Shown in pieces: positions 1-6,696 of a stretch of 12,009 nucleotides of DNA. Source of the DNA: an uncultured Rhodospirillales bacterium (lineage in GTDB: Bacteria > Pseudomonadota > Alphaproteobacteria > Acetobacterales > Acetobacteraceae); NCBI GenBank assembly GCA_903844785.1, contig CAIMVB010000157.1, positions 1 to 12,009 of the forward strand, read 5' to 3'. Each line of letters starts with the position of its first letter. Within the stretch, counting starts at the first letter, position 1. The notes beneath the pieces were generated by a model. The model was given only the letters and a program-made list of their open reading frames with translations. It had not been told where the DNA came from and made no database searches. The position numbers and the translations under genes are program-made.

Positions 1-170
1 AGGAAAACGCGCAGCACGCCACGGATCGGCAGCGGCAGATGCTGGCAGAAGCGCGCGCCGCGGAACGCGTGGTGGAAAAGCTCCGCGAAAACCGTGCGGC
101 GGAGGCGGCGCGTGAAGAAGCGCGCCGCCAACAGAACCTGATGGATGAAGCGGCGCGTAAGCCGAAGTAA
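1..170 (+). CDS. C-terminal fragment of a charged coiled-coil protein, FliJ-like
   Basis: An open frame enters from the left edge in the frame of codon 3-5 and stops at TAA 168-170, giving the last 55 residues of a protein. The fragment is nearly all Ala, Glu, Arg and Gln, has no Pro until the last three residues, and should form one long helix. The stretch ERVVEKLRENR followed by Glu/Arg-rich sequence resembles the C-terminal half of flagellar export chaperone FliJ, which escorts substrates to the FliI ATPase ring in the cytoplasm. Only the tail is visible and its composition is simple, so any coiled-coil protein is possible. It ends 8 bases from the converging crotonase gene, with no hairpin between them. 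Confidence 0.5.
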   Translation, partial: ENAQHATDRQRQMLAEARAAERVVEKLRENRAAEAAREEARRQQNLMDEAARKPK

Positions 171-178
171 GCCCCGGT

Positions 179-961
179 TCAACGCCCCTTGAAGACTGGC
201 TTGCGTTTTTCTGCAAAGGCACGCTGCGCTTCGCGCGTATCTTCCGTACGCGAAAGGGCTGCGGTTTGCGTCTGTTCGTAGCGATAGCCTTCCGATAGCG
301 GCAGATATTCCGTGAGTGTGAAGCCGCGCTTGGCTGCTTCCACGGCAAGCGGCACCTTGGACGCAATCTCCGCCGCAATCCCCTGCGCCGTTGCCAGCAA
401 TTGATCCTGCGACACGCAGGCGGAAGCGACATTCATGCGATAAAGATCAGGCCCGGAAAAACGCCGCGCGGTGTAGAGCATCAACCGCGCATTGGATTGA
501 CCGAAATGGCGCAGCACATGGCGCACACCGCCAGCAAGGCCAACCTCCACCTCCGTCATGGACATGAAGCTCTCTTCTGCCACCACGATAATATCGCACA
601 CCAAAGCCAACACGCAGCCCGCGCCAATCGCCGCACCATTCACGGCGGCAATCACCGGCTTGCCGCATTCCATCACACAATCAAAGCCAGCGCGTACCAG
701 CCGGTTATGGCGCGGGAAGGCGCCGGTCCGCGTGACATCGGGCCGGTCCTTCAAATCCGCGCCGGCAGAGAAATTCCGCCCCTCACCTGTCAGCACAATC
801 GCGCGCACTTCCGGCATTTCGTGGAAGGCATCGAAGATGCGCGTGATCTCATCCCGGAATGCGCTGTTTTGTGCATTCACGGGCGGGCGCGCGATCATCA
901 CGGTTGCGACGTGATCAGTAATGCTTACCTTGAAGGCTTGCAGATCAGAAAACGGGTTCAT
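179..961 (-). CDS. Crotonase-family protein (enoyl-CoA hydratase/isomerase-like) with one catalytic Glu missing
   Basis: A 260-residue crotonase-fold protein, the usual family length. The oxyanion-hole segment FSAGADL lies at about residues 64-70 and the second one, AAVNGAAIGAGC, at 105-116, as expected for binding the CoA thioester carbonyl. In rat mitochondrial enoyl-CoA hydratase two glutamates 20 residues apart (E144 and E164) do the chemistry. Here the second is kept (E137) but the first is V117. Loss of the first Glu is typical of isomerases and other crotonases, so plain hydratase activity is doubtful. The ATG at 961 is chosen because GGAG lies about 7 bases upstream; a longer reading to 1006 would run into the preceding gene. 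It starts 2 bases after the upstream receptor gene stops and is the last gene of a five-gene run. The substrate is unknown. Confidence 0.88.
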   Translation of the reverse strand: MNPFSDLQAFKVSITDHVATVMIARPPVNAQNSAFRDEITRIFDAFHEMPEVRAIVLTGEGRNFSAGADLKDRPDVTRTGAFPRHNRLVRAGFDCVMECGKPVIAAVNGAAIGAGCVLALVCDIIVVAEESFMSMTEVEVGLAGGVRHVLRHFGQSNARLMLYTARRFSGPDLYRMNVASACVSQDQLLATAQGIAAEIASKVPLAVEAAKRGFTLTEYLPLSEGYRYEQTQTAALSRTEDTREAQRAFAEKRKPVFKGR

Positions 962-963
962 GG

Positions 964-1929
964 CTACTCCAGTTTGATATTGCCAGCGCGCACCACTTGG
1001 CCCCAACGCGCACTGCCTTCACGAATGGACTGGGTGAATTCCTCAGGCGTGCCGCCCACCAAAGTGCCGCCCTGTGCGGCGAAGGCCTGGCGTGTTTCGG
1101 GATCATGCAGCGCCGCCACCATGGCGTTCCGCAACAAGGTAATGCGATCTGCAGGCGTGCCGGCGGGGGCCACCAAGCCATAGCTGGTATCGCAAATCAT
1201 ATCGGGCAGGCCGGCTTCCACCAGGGTTGGTAGATCGGGCAAAATATCCAGCCGCTTTGGCGCGCTAATGCCAAGCGGGCGCAGCGTGCCGCCGCGGACT
1301 TGCGACAAAATAGCCGGCACATCCGCCATCAGGATTTCGATGCGCCCCGCCACCGCATCGGTCACCGCCGGCGCCGCACCACGATAGGGCACATGCACCA
1401 CATCAATGCCACTCAGTTGCTTCAGCAATTCCATGGACATATGCAGCGAAGAACCAATGCCCGCTGACCCATAGGAAAGCTTGCCCGGTTCCGCCTTGGC
1501 TCGCGCGATGAATTCGCGCAGGTCTCTCACTGGCAGGTTCGGGTTCACGGTCAGGATTTGCGGCACGGAAATCACCATGCCGATTGGCGCGATATCGCGC
1601 AGCGCATCAAAGGGCATTTGCTGCGTCAGATGCGGCTGCACGGTCAGCACACCAGAACTGGCAAGGCCAATCGTCAGCCCATCAGGCCGGGACCGCGCCA
1701 CAGCTTCAATGCCAACCAAGCCCCCGCCGCCCGAGCGGTTCTCCACCACTACTGGCTTGCCGAGGCGCTCACCCATGACTTTTGAGATCAAGCGCCCGAT
1801 GATATCCGCCGGGCCACCCGGTGGAAAAGGCACGATCAACCTGATGGGTTGATCCGGAAATGCCTGCGCCAAGGCGGGCAAAGGCAGGGCCGCCAGAAGG
1901 CCAAGCGCGGTTCTGCGGGTAAACTTCAT
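964..1929 (-). CDS. Bug-family TTT solute receptor (periplasmic), copy 1
   Basis: A 321-residue periplasmic substrate-binding protein of the Bug/TctC family, receptors of tripartite tricarboxylate transporters that usually bind carboxylates. The N-terminus has a twin-arginine-like signal (RR at 5-6, hydrophobic run, ALAQA cleavage region near 19-23). The mature protein opens with the family hallmark PIRLIVPFPPGGPADIIGRL, and HVPYRGAAPAVTDAVAGR is the central family motif. The ATG at 1929 is preferred over an in-frame GTG three bases upstream because GGAGG sits 7 bases before the ATG. Its start overlaps the upstream stop as TGATG, which suggests coupled translation. No TctA/TctB membrane gene is in the window, so the transport partner must be elsewhere or the receptor may act in sensing. 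The ligand cannot be read from sequence. Confidence 0.93.
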   Translation of the reverse strand: MKFTRRTALGLLAALPLPALAQAFPDQPIRLIVPFPPGGPADIIGRLISKVMGERLGKPVVVENRSGGGGLVGIEAVARSRPDGLTIGLASSGVLTVQPHLTQQMPFDALRDIAPIGMVISVPQILTVNPNLPVRDLREFIARAKAEPGKLSYGSAGIGSSLHMSMELLKQLSGIDVVHVPYRGAAPAVTDAVAGRIEILMADVPAILSQVRGGTLRPLGISAPKRLDILPDLPTLVEAGLPDMICDTSYGLVAPAGTPADRITLLRNAMVAALHDPETRQAFAAQGGTLVGGTPEEFTQSIREGSARWGQVVRAGNIKLE

Positions 1930-2537
1930 CACCTTCCCTCCGATTTTTCTTTTATATCCGGCAATACGTGCAAGCCACCTGAACCTGGCGCTTCAAGCGG
2001 CGCGGCCACCCCCTCGGGCAGTGGAATTTCATGCGCGTTGAGCGTCATGGATACCATGGTGTAATAGCCAATCAGCGCGGTCAGTTCGACCACGCCCGCC
2101 ACGCCAAATTGCCTGACCGCGTCATCATAAATATCGTGCGGCACTTGCCCGTTTTGCTGCAAGGCGCAGGCAAAGCGATAGACCAAGGCCTCCTTGGCAT
2201 CATCGAAATCGGGTACGGCTCCTTCGCGAATAGCGGCAATAATCGCTGCATCAAGCCCGGCATCGGCAGCGGCGCGCGCATGCACCCACCATTCAACCTG
2301 GCTGGTCCAACGCCGCCCCGTTACCAGAATGGCCAATTCGGAAAGGCGCTTTGGCAGGGATGTACGAAAACGCAAAATCTCACCCAAAGCAGACCAACGT
2401 TCCGCAAGTTCAGGATTATGAATGGCCGCACGCAAAGGCCCAATCAGCGTGCCGCGTGGCCCGCTGATAATCGCATCATGCACACGCCGCTGGGCTGGGG
2501 TCATTTCCTCCGGCCCGGGCAGCGGAATGCGCGGCAT
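1929..2537 (-). CDS. Carboxymuconolactone decarboxylase (CMD/AhpD-like) family protein
   Basis: A 202-residue all-helical protein of the CMD/AhpD superfamily. The core is SELAILVTGRRWTSQ followed by EWWVHARAAADAGL at about residues 82-95, the E-x3-H-x7-GL pattern of the family. The CxxC pair of AhpD-type thiol peroxidases is absent (the only Cys is C124), so a peroxidase/disulfide role is unlikely; a decarboxylase or lactone-type reaction, or an uncharacterised one, fits better. The ATG at 2537 is used; an in-frame TTG at 2543 would overlap the transferase stop and adds only two residues. The ribosome site is weak (GGA about 9 bases upstream), consistent with coupling to the gene before, whose stop lies 2 bases upstream. 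CMD proteins of this type recur next to Bug receptors in proteobacterial catabolic clusters, but that does not fix the substrate. Confidence 0.87.
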   Translation of the reverse strand: MPRIPLPGPEEMTPAQRRVHDAIISGPRGTLIGPLRAAIHNPELAERWSALGEILRFRTSLPKRLSELAILVTGRRWTSQVEWWVHARAAADAGLDAAIIAAIREGAVPDFDDAKEALVYRFACALQQNGQVPHDIYDDAVRQFGVAGVVELTALIGYYTMVSMTLNAHEIPLPEGVAAPLEAPGSGGLHVLPDIKEKSEGR

Positions 2538-2539
2538 GG

Positions 2540-3166
2540 TCAATCATCCACCACAGGCGTCGCCAGGAAGGAAGGCCGCGCCATCGCCGCAGCATGCCAT
2601 GCGGTCAGCGCCGGTGCGCCGTTACGCCATTGCAAGGCATCAAAGCGGAAATCGAGGTAACAAAGCGCGCAGGCAATCGCGATATGACCAATGCCGAAAT
2701 CATCGCGCGCCAGCGCCGGGGCCTCGGCTTCAAGCGCCTTGATTGTGGCCGCGTGCTTCAATTCACAGCCTTCGATCATGCCGGGATTGGGCGCGGCGCG
2801 CGAAGATTCATTCCGCCACATCAGCAGCATATCCAGATAGCCATTGCCCAGCGCATGGCGGCGCAGCGCCTGGAAGCGCGCCGCACCCGCGGCAGGGAAA
2901 AGCTTCGGCTGGGGCGCGATACTGTCCAGATATTCGCAGATCACCACTGAATCATAAAGAATCGTACCATCCGCCAGCAGCAGGGTTGGTATCTTGCCAA
3001 TCGGGTTGTCAGTCAGCAGGCCCTTATGCACCTGGTTTGTGGCAACGCGGGTGCGAATGGTCTCAAGCCGATCCGCCAAGCCCAATTCATGCGCTGCGAT
3101 CATCACCTTGCGCACAAAGGGTGAGCGGGGCGACCAATGCAGTCGCATCTTGCTGGTATCGGCCAT
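2540..3166 (-). CDS. Glutathione S-transferase family protein
   Basis: A 208-residue cytosolic protein with a thioredoxin-fold N-domain and a helical C-domain. RLHWSPRSPFVRKVMIAAHE at residues 8-27 holds the candidate catalytic serines (S12, S15) of the Ser-type bacterial transferases. NPIGKIPTLLLADG includes the conserved cis-Pro at P60, and YDSVVICEYLD gives the acidic/Ser pair (D72, S73) that binds the glutathione gamma-glutamyl group. The start at 3166 has GGAG 7-8 bases upstream. The frame is open further, to 3265, but that extension is low-complexity, lacks family similarity and would overlap the receptor gene upstream. In a catabolic run it could perform glutathione-dependent isomerisation, lyase chemistry or detoxification; the sequence does not say which. 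A 67-base gap with a perfect hairpin separates it from the receptor gene before it. Confidence 0.88.
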   Translation of the reverse strand: MADTSKMRLHWSPRSPFVRKVMIAAHELGLADRLETIRTRVATNQVHKGLLTDNPIGKIPTLLLADGTILYDSVVICEYLDSIAPQPKLFPAAGAARFQALRRHALGNGYLDMLLMWRNESSRAAPNPGMIEGCELKHAATIKALEAEAPALARDDFGIGHIAIACALCYLDFRFDALQWRNGAPALTAWHAAAMARPSFLATPVVDD

Positions 3167-3194
3167 ATGGCGGCTCCGGTTCGTTTCCTCAGGG

Positions 3195-3214
3195 GGCAAG
3201 CTTCCGCGCTTGCC
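3195..3214. repeat. Intercistronic perfect hairpin between receptor and transferase genes
   Basis: GGCAAGC at 3195-3201 and GCTTGCC at 3208-3214 pair perfectly around a 6-base loop. It lies in the only sizeable gap of the minus-strand run, just after the second receptor gene. No T-run follows on the minus strand (GAGGAAACGAACC instead), so it does not look like a strong intrinsic terminator. An mRNA-stabilising or processing hairpin that sets receptor and enzyme levels apart is an inference. Confidence 0.5.
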
Positions 3215-3233
3215 GCCTGCCTGTCCAGCCCTG

Positions 3234-4205
3234 TCAGCTGATGGAAAGCCCTGTGGCTGCGACAATGCGCCGGGCCACGTCGCGGTCCTTGGCGATCACG
3301 GCCTGATAGGCGGCGGGGGAGGATATCACCGGGTCAGCCCCGGTCGCTTCCAGCCGTGCCTGAATAGCAGGGTCCTTCAGCGCGTGATGAATGGCGGCGA
3401 CAAAGCGATTCTGCGCGGCTTCCGGCGTGCCGGCGGGGGCAAAACAGCCGGTCCAGGACACCAGATCATAGCCCGGAAAGGTTTCCGCAATCACCGGAAT
3501 TTGGCGGAGACTCGCCTGGCGTTCAGCGGCGGTGCTGGCCAGCAACGTGGTGCCACGTTCCACCGCGGGCCGCAGACTGGAATAGGAGATGATGCCCGCA
3601 TCCAACCTGCCCCCCGCCAATTCGCGCGCCACATCAGCGCCGCCGCGATAGGGGATGTGTTCCAGCTTTATGCCGGCCATCAATTGCAGCAATTCGCCCA
3701 TGAAATGGCCGATATGCGCCACACCTGGCGTGCCATACGTAATCTCGCCGGGCCGGCGTTTTGCTTCCGCCACAAACCCCGCCAGATCGCGCGCCGGAAA
3801 ACCCGCGCGCACGCCAAGCATGTAAGGCTGGGTTGTGACCTGCACGACGGGAATGAAGGCCGTGGTGTAATCAATCGGCAGGCTACGGCTCACCAGCGGC
3901 AGAGTGGCGAAGGTGGCACCTTCAAACAAGAATGTGTGCCCATCAGCCGGGCTTTGGGCCACCGCCATGGCACCGATTGAACCCGATGCGCCGGTGCGGT
4001 TTTCAATAATGAAGGATTGGCCGAGATGTTCGGCCACTTTCGGCTGGATGATGCGCGCAATGGTATCCGCCACACCGCCCGCGCTATAGGGCACAATCAT
4101 GCGCACGGGCCGATCCGGATAGCTGCCCTGCGCCCAGGCCTGCTGCGCCACAAAGGGTGCGGCAAGACCAAAGCCTGCAAGTCCGCGCCGCGTGATTCGC
4201 ACCAT
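3234..4205 (-). CDS. Bug-family TTT solute receptor (periplasmic), copy 2
   Basis: A 323-residue Bug/TctC-type receptor and the first gene of the minus-strand run. The signal sequence is twin-arginine-like (TRRGLAGFGLAAPFVAQQ, then AWAQ and mature GSYPDRP). PVRMIVPYSAGGVADTIARI is the N-terminal family hallmark and HIPYRGGADVARELAGGR the central motif. The ATG at 4205 has GGAG six bases upstream within AGGGGAGGG. It is clearly diverged from copy 1: PYSAGGVAD replaces PFPPGGPAD, and most of the ligand-lobe sequence differs. The two are therefore paralogs that probably bind different ligands rather than a recent duplication. It faces the hydro-lyase pair across a 100-base divergent region. Confidence 0.93.
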   Translation of the reverse strand: MVRITRRGLAGFGLAAPFVAQQAWAQGSYPDRPVRMIVPYSAGGVADTIARIIQPKVAEHLGQSFIIENRTGASGSIGAMAVAQSPADGHTFLFEGATFATLPLVSRSLPIDYTTAFIPVVQVTTQPYMLGVRAGFPARDLAGFVAEAKRRPGEITYGTPGVAHIGHFMGELLQLMAGIKLEHIPYRGGADVARELAGGRLDAGIISYSSLRPAVERGTTLLASTAAERQASLRQIPVIAETFPGYDLVSWTGCFAPAGTPEAAQNRFVAAIHHALKDPAIQARLEATGADPVISSPAAYQAVIAKDRDVARRIVAATGLSIS

Positions 4206-4305
4206 GTCACCCTCCCCTGGCTTGACCGCGCATCTTCGGCGCGGCGTGATAGGGGCAGACGGTGCGGCGCGACTGGCGCCTTAGTCAAAAATCAGGGGAA
4301 GCAGC
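4206..4305. promoter_or_regulatory. Divergent promoter/operator region between receptor operon and leuCD-like pair
   Basis: This 100-base gap must hold start signals for both directions. It contains a perfect inverted repeat, CCGCGC (4226-4231) and GCGCGG (4239-4244), with a 7-base spacer. A second imperfect dyad runs 4271-4286 (GACT, GGCGCC, then AGTC). A possible + strand -35 TTGACC lies at 4222-4227, but a matching -10 (GTGATA at 4246-4251) is weak. The dyads could be operators for one regulator controlling both sides; no regulator gene is in the window. The gap as a promoter region is fairly safe; the individual boxes are guesses. Confidence 0.4.
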
Positions 4306-5709
4306 ATGGCCGCGACATTATTCGACAAGATTTGGGACCCGCATGTGATTGCCGATCTCGGTTCCGGCTGGTCCTTGCTGCATTGCGACCGCGTGCTGCT
4401 GCATGATCTCTCGGGCGGGCGGGCACTGCGTGAAGTGGGCGAAGCGGGTTATGCCATTCCGCATCCTGAACTGGCCTTCGCCACGCCGGATCATGCGGTG
4501 GCGACAACACCTGGCCGTACGGCGGAAAGCTTCCCAAAGGGCGGAGAGTTGATCGCGGGCCTGCGCAAGCGCGCGGCGGAAACCGGTGTCAGGCTTTTTG
4601 ATCTCGGTCAGGATGGCAATGGCATTGTGCATGTGATGGGGCCGGAGCTTGGCATTGTGCTGCCTGGCACCACGCTGGTTTGTGGTGATAGCCATACCTG
4701 CACCAATGGCGGGCTCGGCGCGCTGGCCTTTGGCATTGGCGCATCAGAATTGCGCCATGTGCTGGCCACGCAAACCCTGCCGCAGAAGAAGCCGAAGCGC
4801 ATGCGCATTCGCTTTGAAGGCACAGCCCCGGCAGGCGTCACGCCTAAGGACATGATCCTGCATGCCATTGGCCGTTTCGGCACCGGTGCCGGCACGGGTT
4901 ATGCCGTGGAATATGCCGGTTCCGCGGTGCGCGCGCTTTCGGTGGAAGGGCGCCTGACGCTTTGCAATCTTTCCATTGAAATGGGTGCGAAGATGGGCAT
5001 GGTTGCACCCGATGAGGTGACTTACGCATGCCTCGCGGGCCGGCGCTTCGCGCCCAAGGGCGCGGCATGGGATGCGGCGCTGGCGCATTGGCGCAGCCTG
5101 CCAAGCGACGCGGATGCAGTGTTTGACGAAGACCTTTTGATCGACATGGCGGATATCGCCCCGCAAATCACCTGGGGCACCAGCCCGGAACAGGTGCTGC
5201 CTGTCACAGGCCATGTGCCAGACCCTGCCTTGGCCGCTGACCCGATCCGTCGCGCCGCTTATGAAGCGGCACTCAGCTATATGGATCTGAAGCCCGGCCA
5301 GCCGATTGCGGGCACCAAAATTGATTGGGTGTTCATCGGTTCCTGCACCAATTCCCGCATTGAGGATTTGCGCGCTGCCGCCGCCGTGCTGAGGGGGCGC
5401 AAGGTGGCGCCGCATGTGACGGCCTGGGTGGTGCCGGGGTCTGAACGCGTGAAGCGCGAAGCGGAAGCGGAAGGGCTGGATGCCGCCTTCACCGCTGCCG
5501 GCTTTGAATGGCGCGAACCCGGCTGCGCCTTATGCGTCGCGGCGAATGGCGAAGCGGTGCCGCCTGGCGCGCGCTGCGTTTCCACATCGAACCGCAATTT
5601 CGTCGGGCGTCAGGGGCCGGGGGCGCGGACGCATTTGGCTTCTCCGGCCATGGCGGCGGCGGCGGCGCTTGCGGGCGCCATTGCCGATGTGCGGCAATTC
5701 GCGGCGTAA
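4306..5709 (+). CDS. Isopropylmalate isomerase-like hydro-lyase, large subunit (LeuC paralog)
   Basis: A 467-residue aconitase-superfamily large subunit, the size of LeuC. The 4Fe-4S ligands are all present: C347 in GSCTNSR, and C407 and C410 in GCALC. CGDSHTCTNGGLGALAFGIG at 126-145 and TSNRNFVGRQGPGARTHLASP at 427-447 are standard active-site stretches. LeuC catalyses the dehydration/rehydration that converts 2- to 3-isopropylmalate. Several normally constant positions differ: Asn follows CT where LeuC has His (CTHG), and DHAVAT replaces DHNVPT. It starts after a ribosome site AGGGGAA at about 4294-4300 and is followed 15 bases later by its small subunit. Location next to Bug receptors and catabolic enzymes, with no other leucine gene nearby, suggests a paralog acting on another substituted malate/maleate rather than the housekeeping enzyme. 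The fold assignment is firm; the substrate is open. Confidence 0.9.
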   Translation: MAATLFDKIWDPHVIADLGSGWSLLHCDRVLLHDLSGGRALREVGEAGYAIPHPELAFATPDHAVATTPGRTAESFPKGGELIAGLRKRAAETGVRLFDLGQDGNGIVHVMGPELGIVLPGTTLVCGDSHTCTNGGLGALAFGIGASELRHVLATQTLPQKKPKRMRIRFEGTAPAGVTPKDMILHAIGRFGTGAGTGYAVEYAGSAVRALSVEGRLTLCNLSIEMGAKMGMVAPDEVTYACLAGRRFAPKGAAWDAALAHWRSLPSDADAVFDEDLLIDMADIAPQITWGTSPEQVLPVTGHVPDPALAADPIRRAAYEAALSYMDLKPGQPIAGTKIDWVFIGSCTNSRIEDLRAAAAVLRGRKVAPHVTAWVVPGSERVKREAEAEGLDAAFTAAGFEWREPGCALCVAANGEAVPPGARCVSTSNRNFVGRQGPGARTHLASPAMAAAAALAGAIADVRQFAA

Positions 5710-5724
5710 AAGGGGGCAGGTATC

Positions 5725-6351
5725 ATGGAAAAATTCACCAAACTCTCCGGCCCCGCAGCGCCTTTGATGCGCGCCAATGTGGATACGGATTTGATCATCC
5801 GCATCCAACGCTTGGTAGGCACCGGGCGCACCGGTCTTGGCCCCTATGCGTTCGAAAATCTGCGCTTTTTGCCGGATGGTTCGGAAAATCCAGATTTTGT
5901 GCTGAACAAGGCGCCTTATCGGGAAGCGCCCATTCTACTGGCGGGGACTAATTTCGGCTGCGGATCATCGCGCGAAGGCGCGGTTTGGGCGCTGATGGGG
6001 GCCGGCATTCGCTGCGTGATTGCGCCAAGCTTCGGCGATATCTTCCACAATAACTGCTTCCAGAACGGCTTGCTGCCGATTGCCTTGCCCGAGGATGTGG
6101 TGAAGCAAATCGCCGCCGAAACTGAAGCAAGCCAGGGCGCGCGCCATACCGCGATTGATCTGGTGCGCCAGGTGGTGATCACGCCGGAAGGCGCTGAAAT
6201 CCCCTTCAGCATTGATGCACGCAAGCGTGACGCGATGCTGGAAGGGCTGGATGATATTGCGCTGACGCTGCGCCTGAAGGACCAGATCGAAGCCTGGCAG
6301 AAGGCAGATCACGCCAAGCGCGGCTGGGTCTGGGATAGTGTGAAATTTTAG
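5725..6351 (+). CDS. Isopropylmalate isomerase-like hydro-lyase, small subunit (LeuD paralog)
   Basis: A 208-residue swivel-domain subunit of the aconitase superfamily, partner of the preceding gene. NVDTDLIIRIQRLVGTGRTG at 18-37 and NFGCGSSREGAVWAL at 76-90 are the active-site loops; SFGDIFHNNCFQNGLLPI follows. In housekeeping LeuD the first loop reads IIPKQFLK and the second SSREHAPWAL. Here it is IIRIQRLV and SSREGAVWAL, so residues that contact the substrate side chain are changed. Known related enzymes with altered loops include homoaconitase-type and dimethylmaleate/methylmalate hydratases, so a small or different dicarboxylate is plausible (inference). It begins 15 bases after the large subunit behind an AGGGGGCAGG ribosome site. 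The 3' end runs to TAG at 6349-6351, just before a hairpin. Confidence 0.9.
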   Translation: MEKFTKLSGPAAPLMRANVDTDLIIRIQRLVGTGRTGLGPYAFENLRFLPDGSENPDFVLNKAPYREAPILLAGTNFGCGSSREGAVWALMGAGIRCVIAPSFGDIFHNNCFQNGLLPIALPEDVVKQIAAETEASQGARHTAIDLVRQVVITPEGAEIPFSIDARKRDAMLEGLDDIALTLRLKDQIEAWQKADHAKRGWVWDSVKF

Positions 6352-6357
6352 AAATAA

Positions 6358-6378
6358 GGGCGGGTTTGCAGCCCGCCC
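6358..6378. terminator. Bidirectional terminator-like hairpin
   Basis: GGGCGGG (6358-6364) pairs perfectly with CCCGCCC (6372-6378) around a 7-base loop, between two convergent genes whose stops are at 6351 and 6385. T-richness is modest on both sides: AGAATTTC on +, TATTTCTAAAATTTC on the minus strand. It probably serves both the hydro-lyase pair and the small coiled-coil gene. Confidence 0.65.
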
Positions 6379-6384
6379 AGAATT

Positions 6385-6696
6385 TCAGCCCTGCGGCACA
6401 AGGCGCTGAGCGGTTTCCCGTAATTCCTTCGCTTTTTGCACCGCATGGTCAATGTCACTTGCTGTGCGGTCCAAGGCGTCACGATACGTCAGCATCCCTG
6501 TCTGCACATCGCCCATCTTGGTCTTCAATTCACCCATGGCAGCGCGGAAATCGGCAGTGGCGCGGGCTTGGGCGCGCAGCGCCTCATCCAGCTTATGAAG
6601 CGCAATGCGTAATCGGTCCTGAGGACGCTGCGGAAAGGCAAGAACCTCGGCTGCCCTGGGCTCATCTTCGGTCAGGATCATGGTGGAAGCACTCAT
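6385..6696 (-). CDS. Small coiled-coil protein of unknown function
   Basis: A 103-residue protein not recognised as a named family. After a variable N-terminus (about 35 residues with acidic and Pro-rich patches), residues from DRLRIALHKLDEAL to the end are heptad-like and rich in Ala, Lys, Asp and Glu, with no membrane segment and no Cys, so a soluble dimeric coiled coil is likely. The ATG at 6696 has GGAG 9 bases upstream; a GTG at 6711 would add five residues but lacks a better ribosome site. It is convergent with the hydro-lyase genes and is preceded by an AT-rich island that probably holds its promoter. The methionine-rich middle (MGELKTKMGDVQTGM) is notable. The function cannot be inferred. 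Confidence 0.7.
   Translation of the reverse strand: MSASTMILTEDEPRAAEVLAFPQRPQDRLRIALHKLDEALRAQARATADFRAAMGELKTKMGDVQTGMLTYRDALDRTASDIDHAVQKAKELRETAQRLVPQG

Noticed and set aside
3167..3265. N-terminal extension of the glutathione transferase by 33 residues
   Set aside because: It overlaps the end of the upstream receptor gene and lacks family similarity, whereas the ATG at 3166 has a good ribosome site.
2994..3980. Long + strand open frame (328 codons) opposite the second receptor and transferase genes
   Set aside because: It lies antisense to two genes with clear family motifs and reads as low-complexity Arg/His/Ala sequence without any recognisable domain; it is a by-product of GC-rich codon use.
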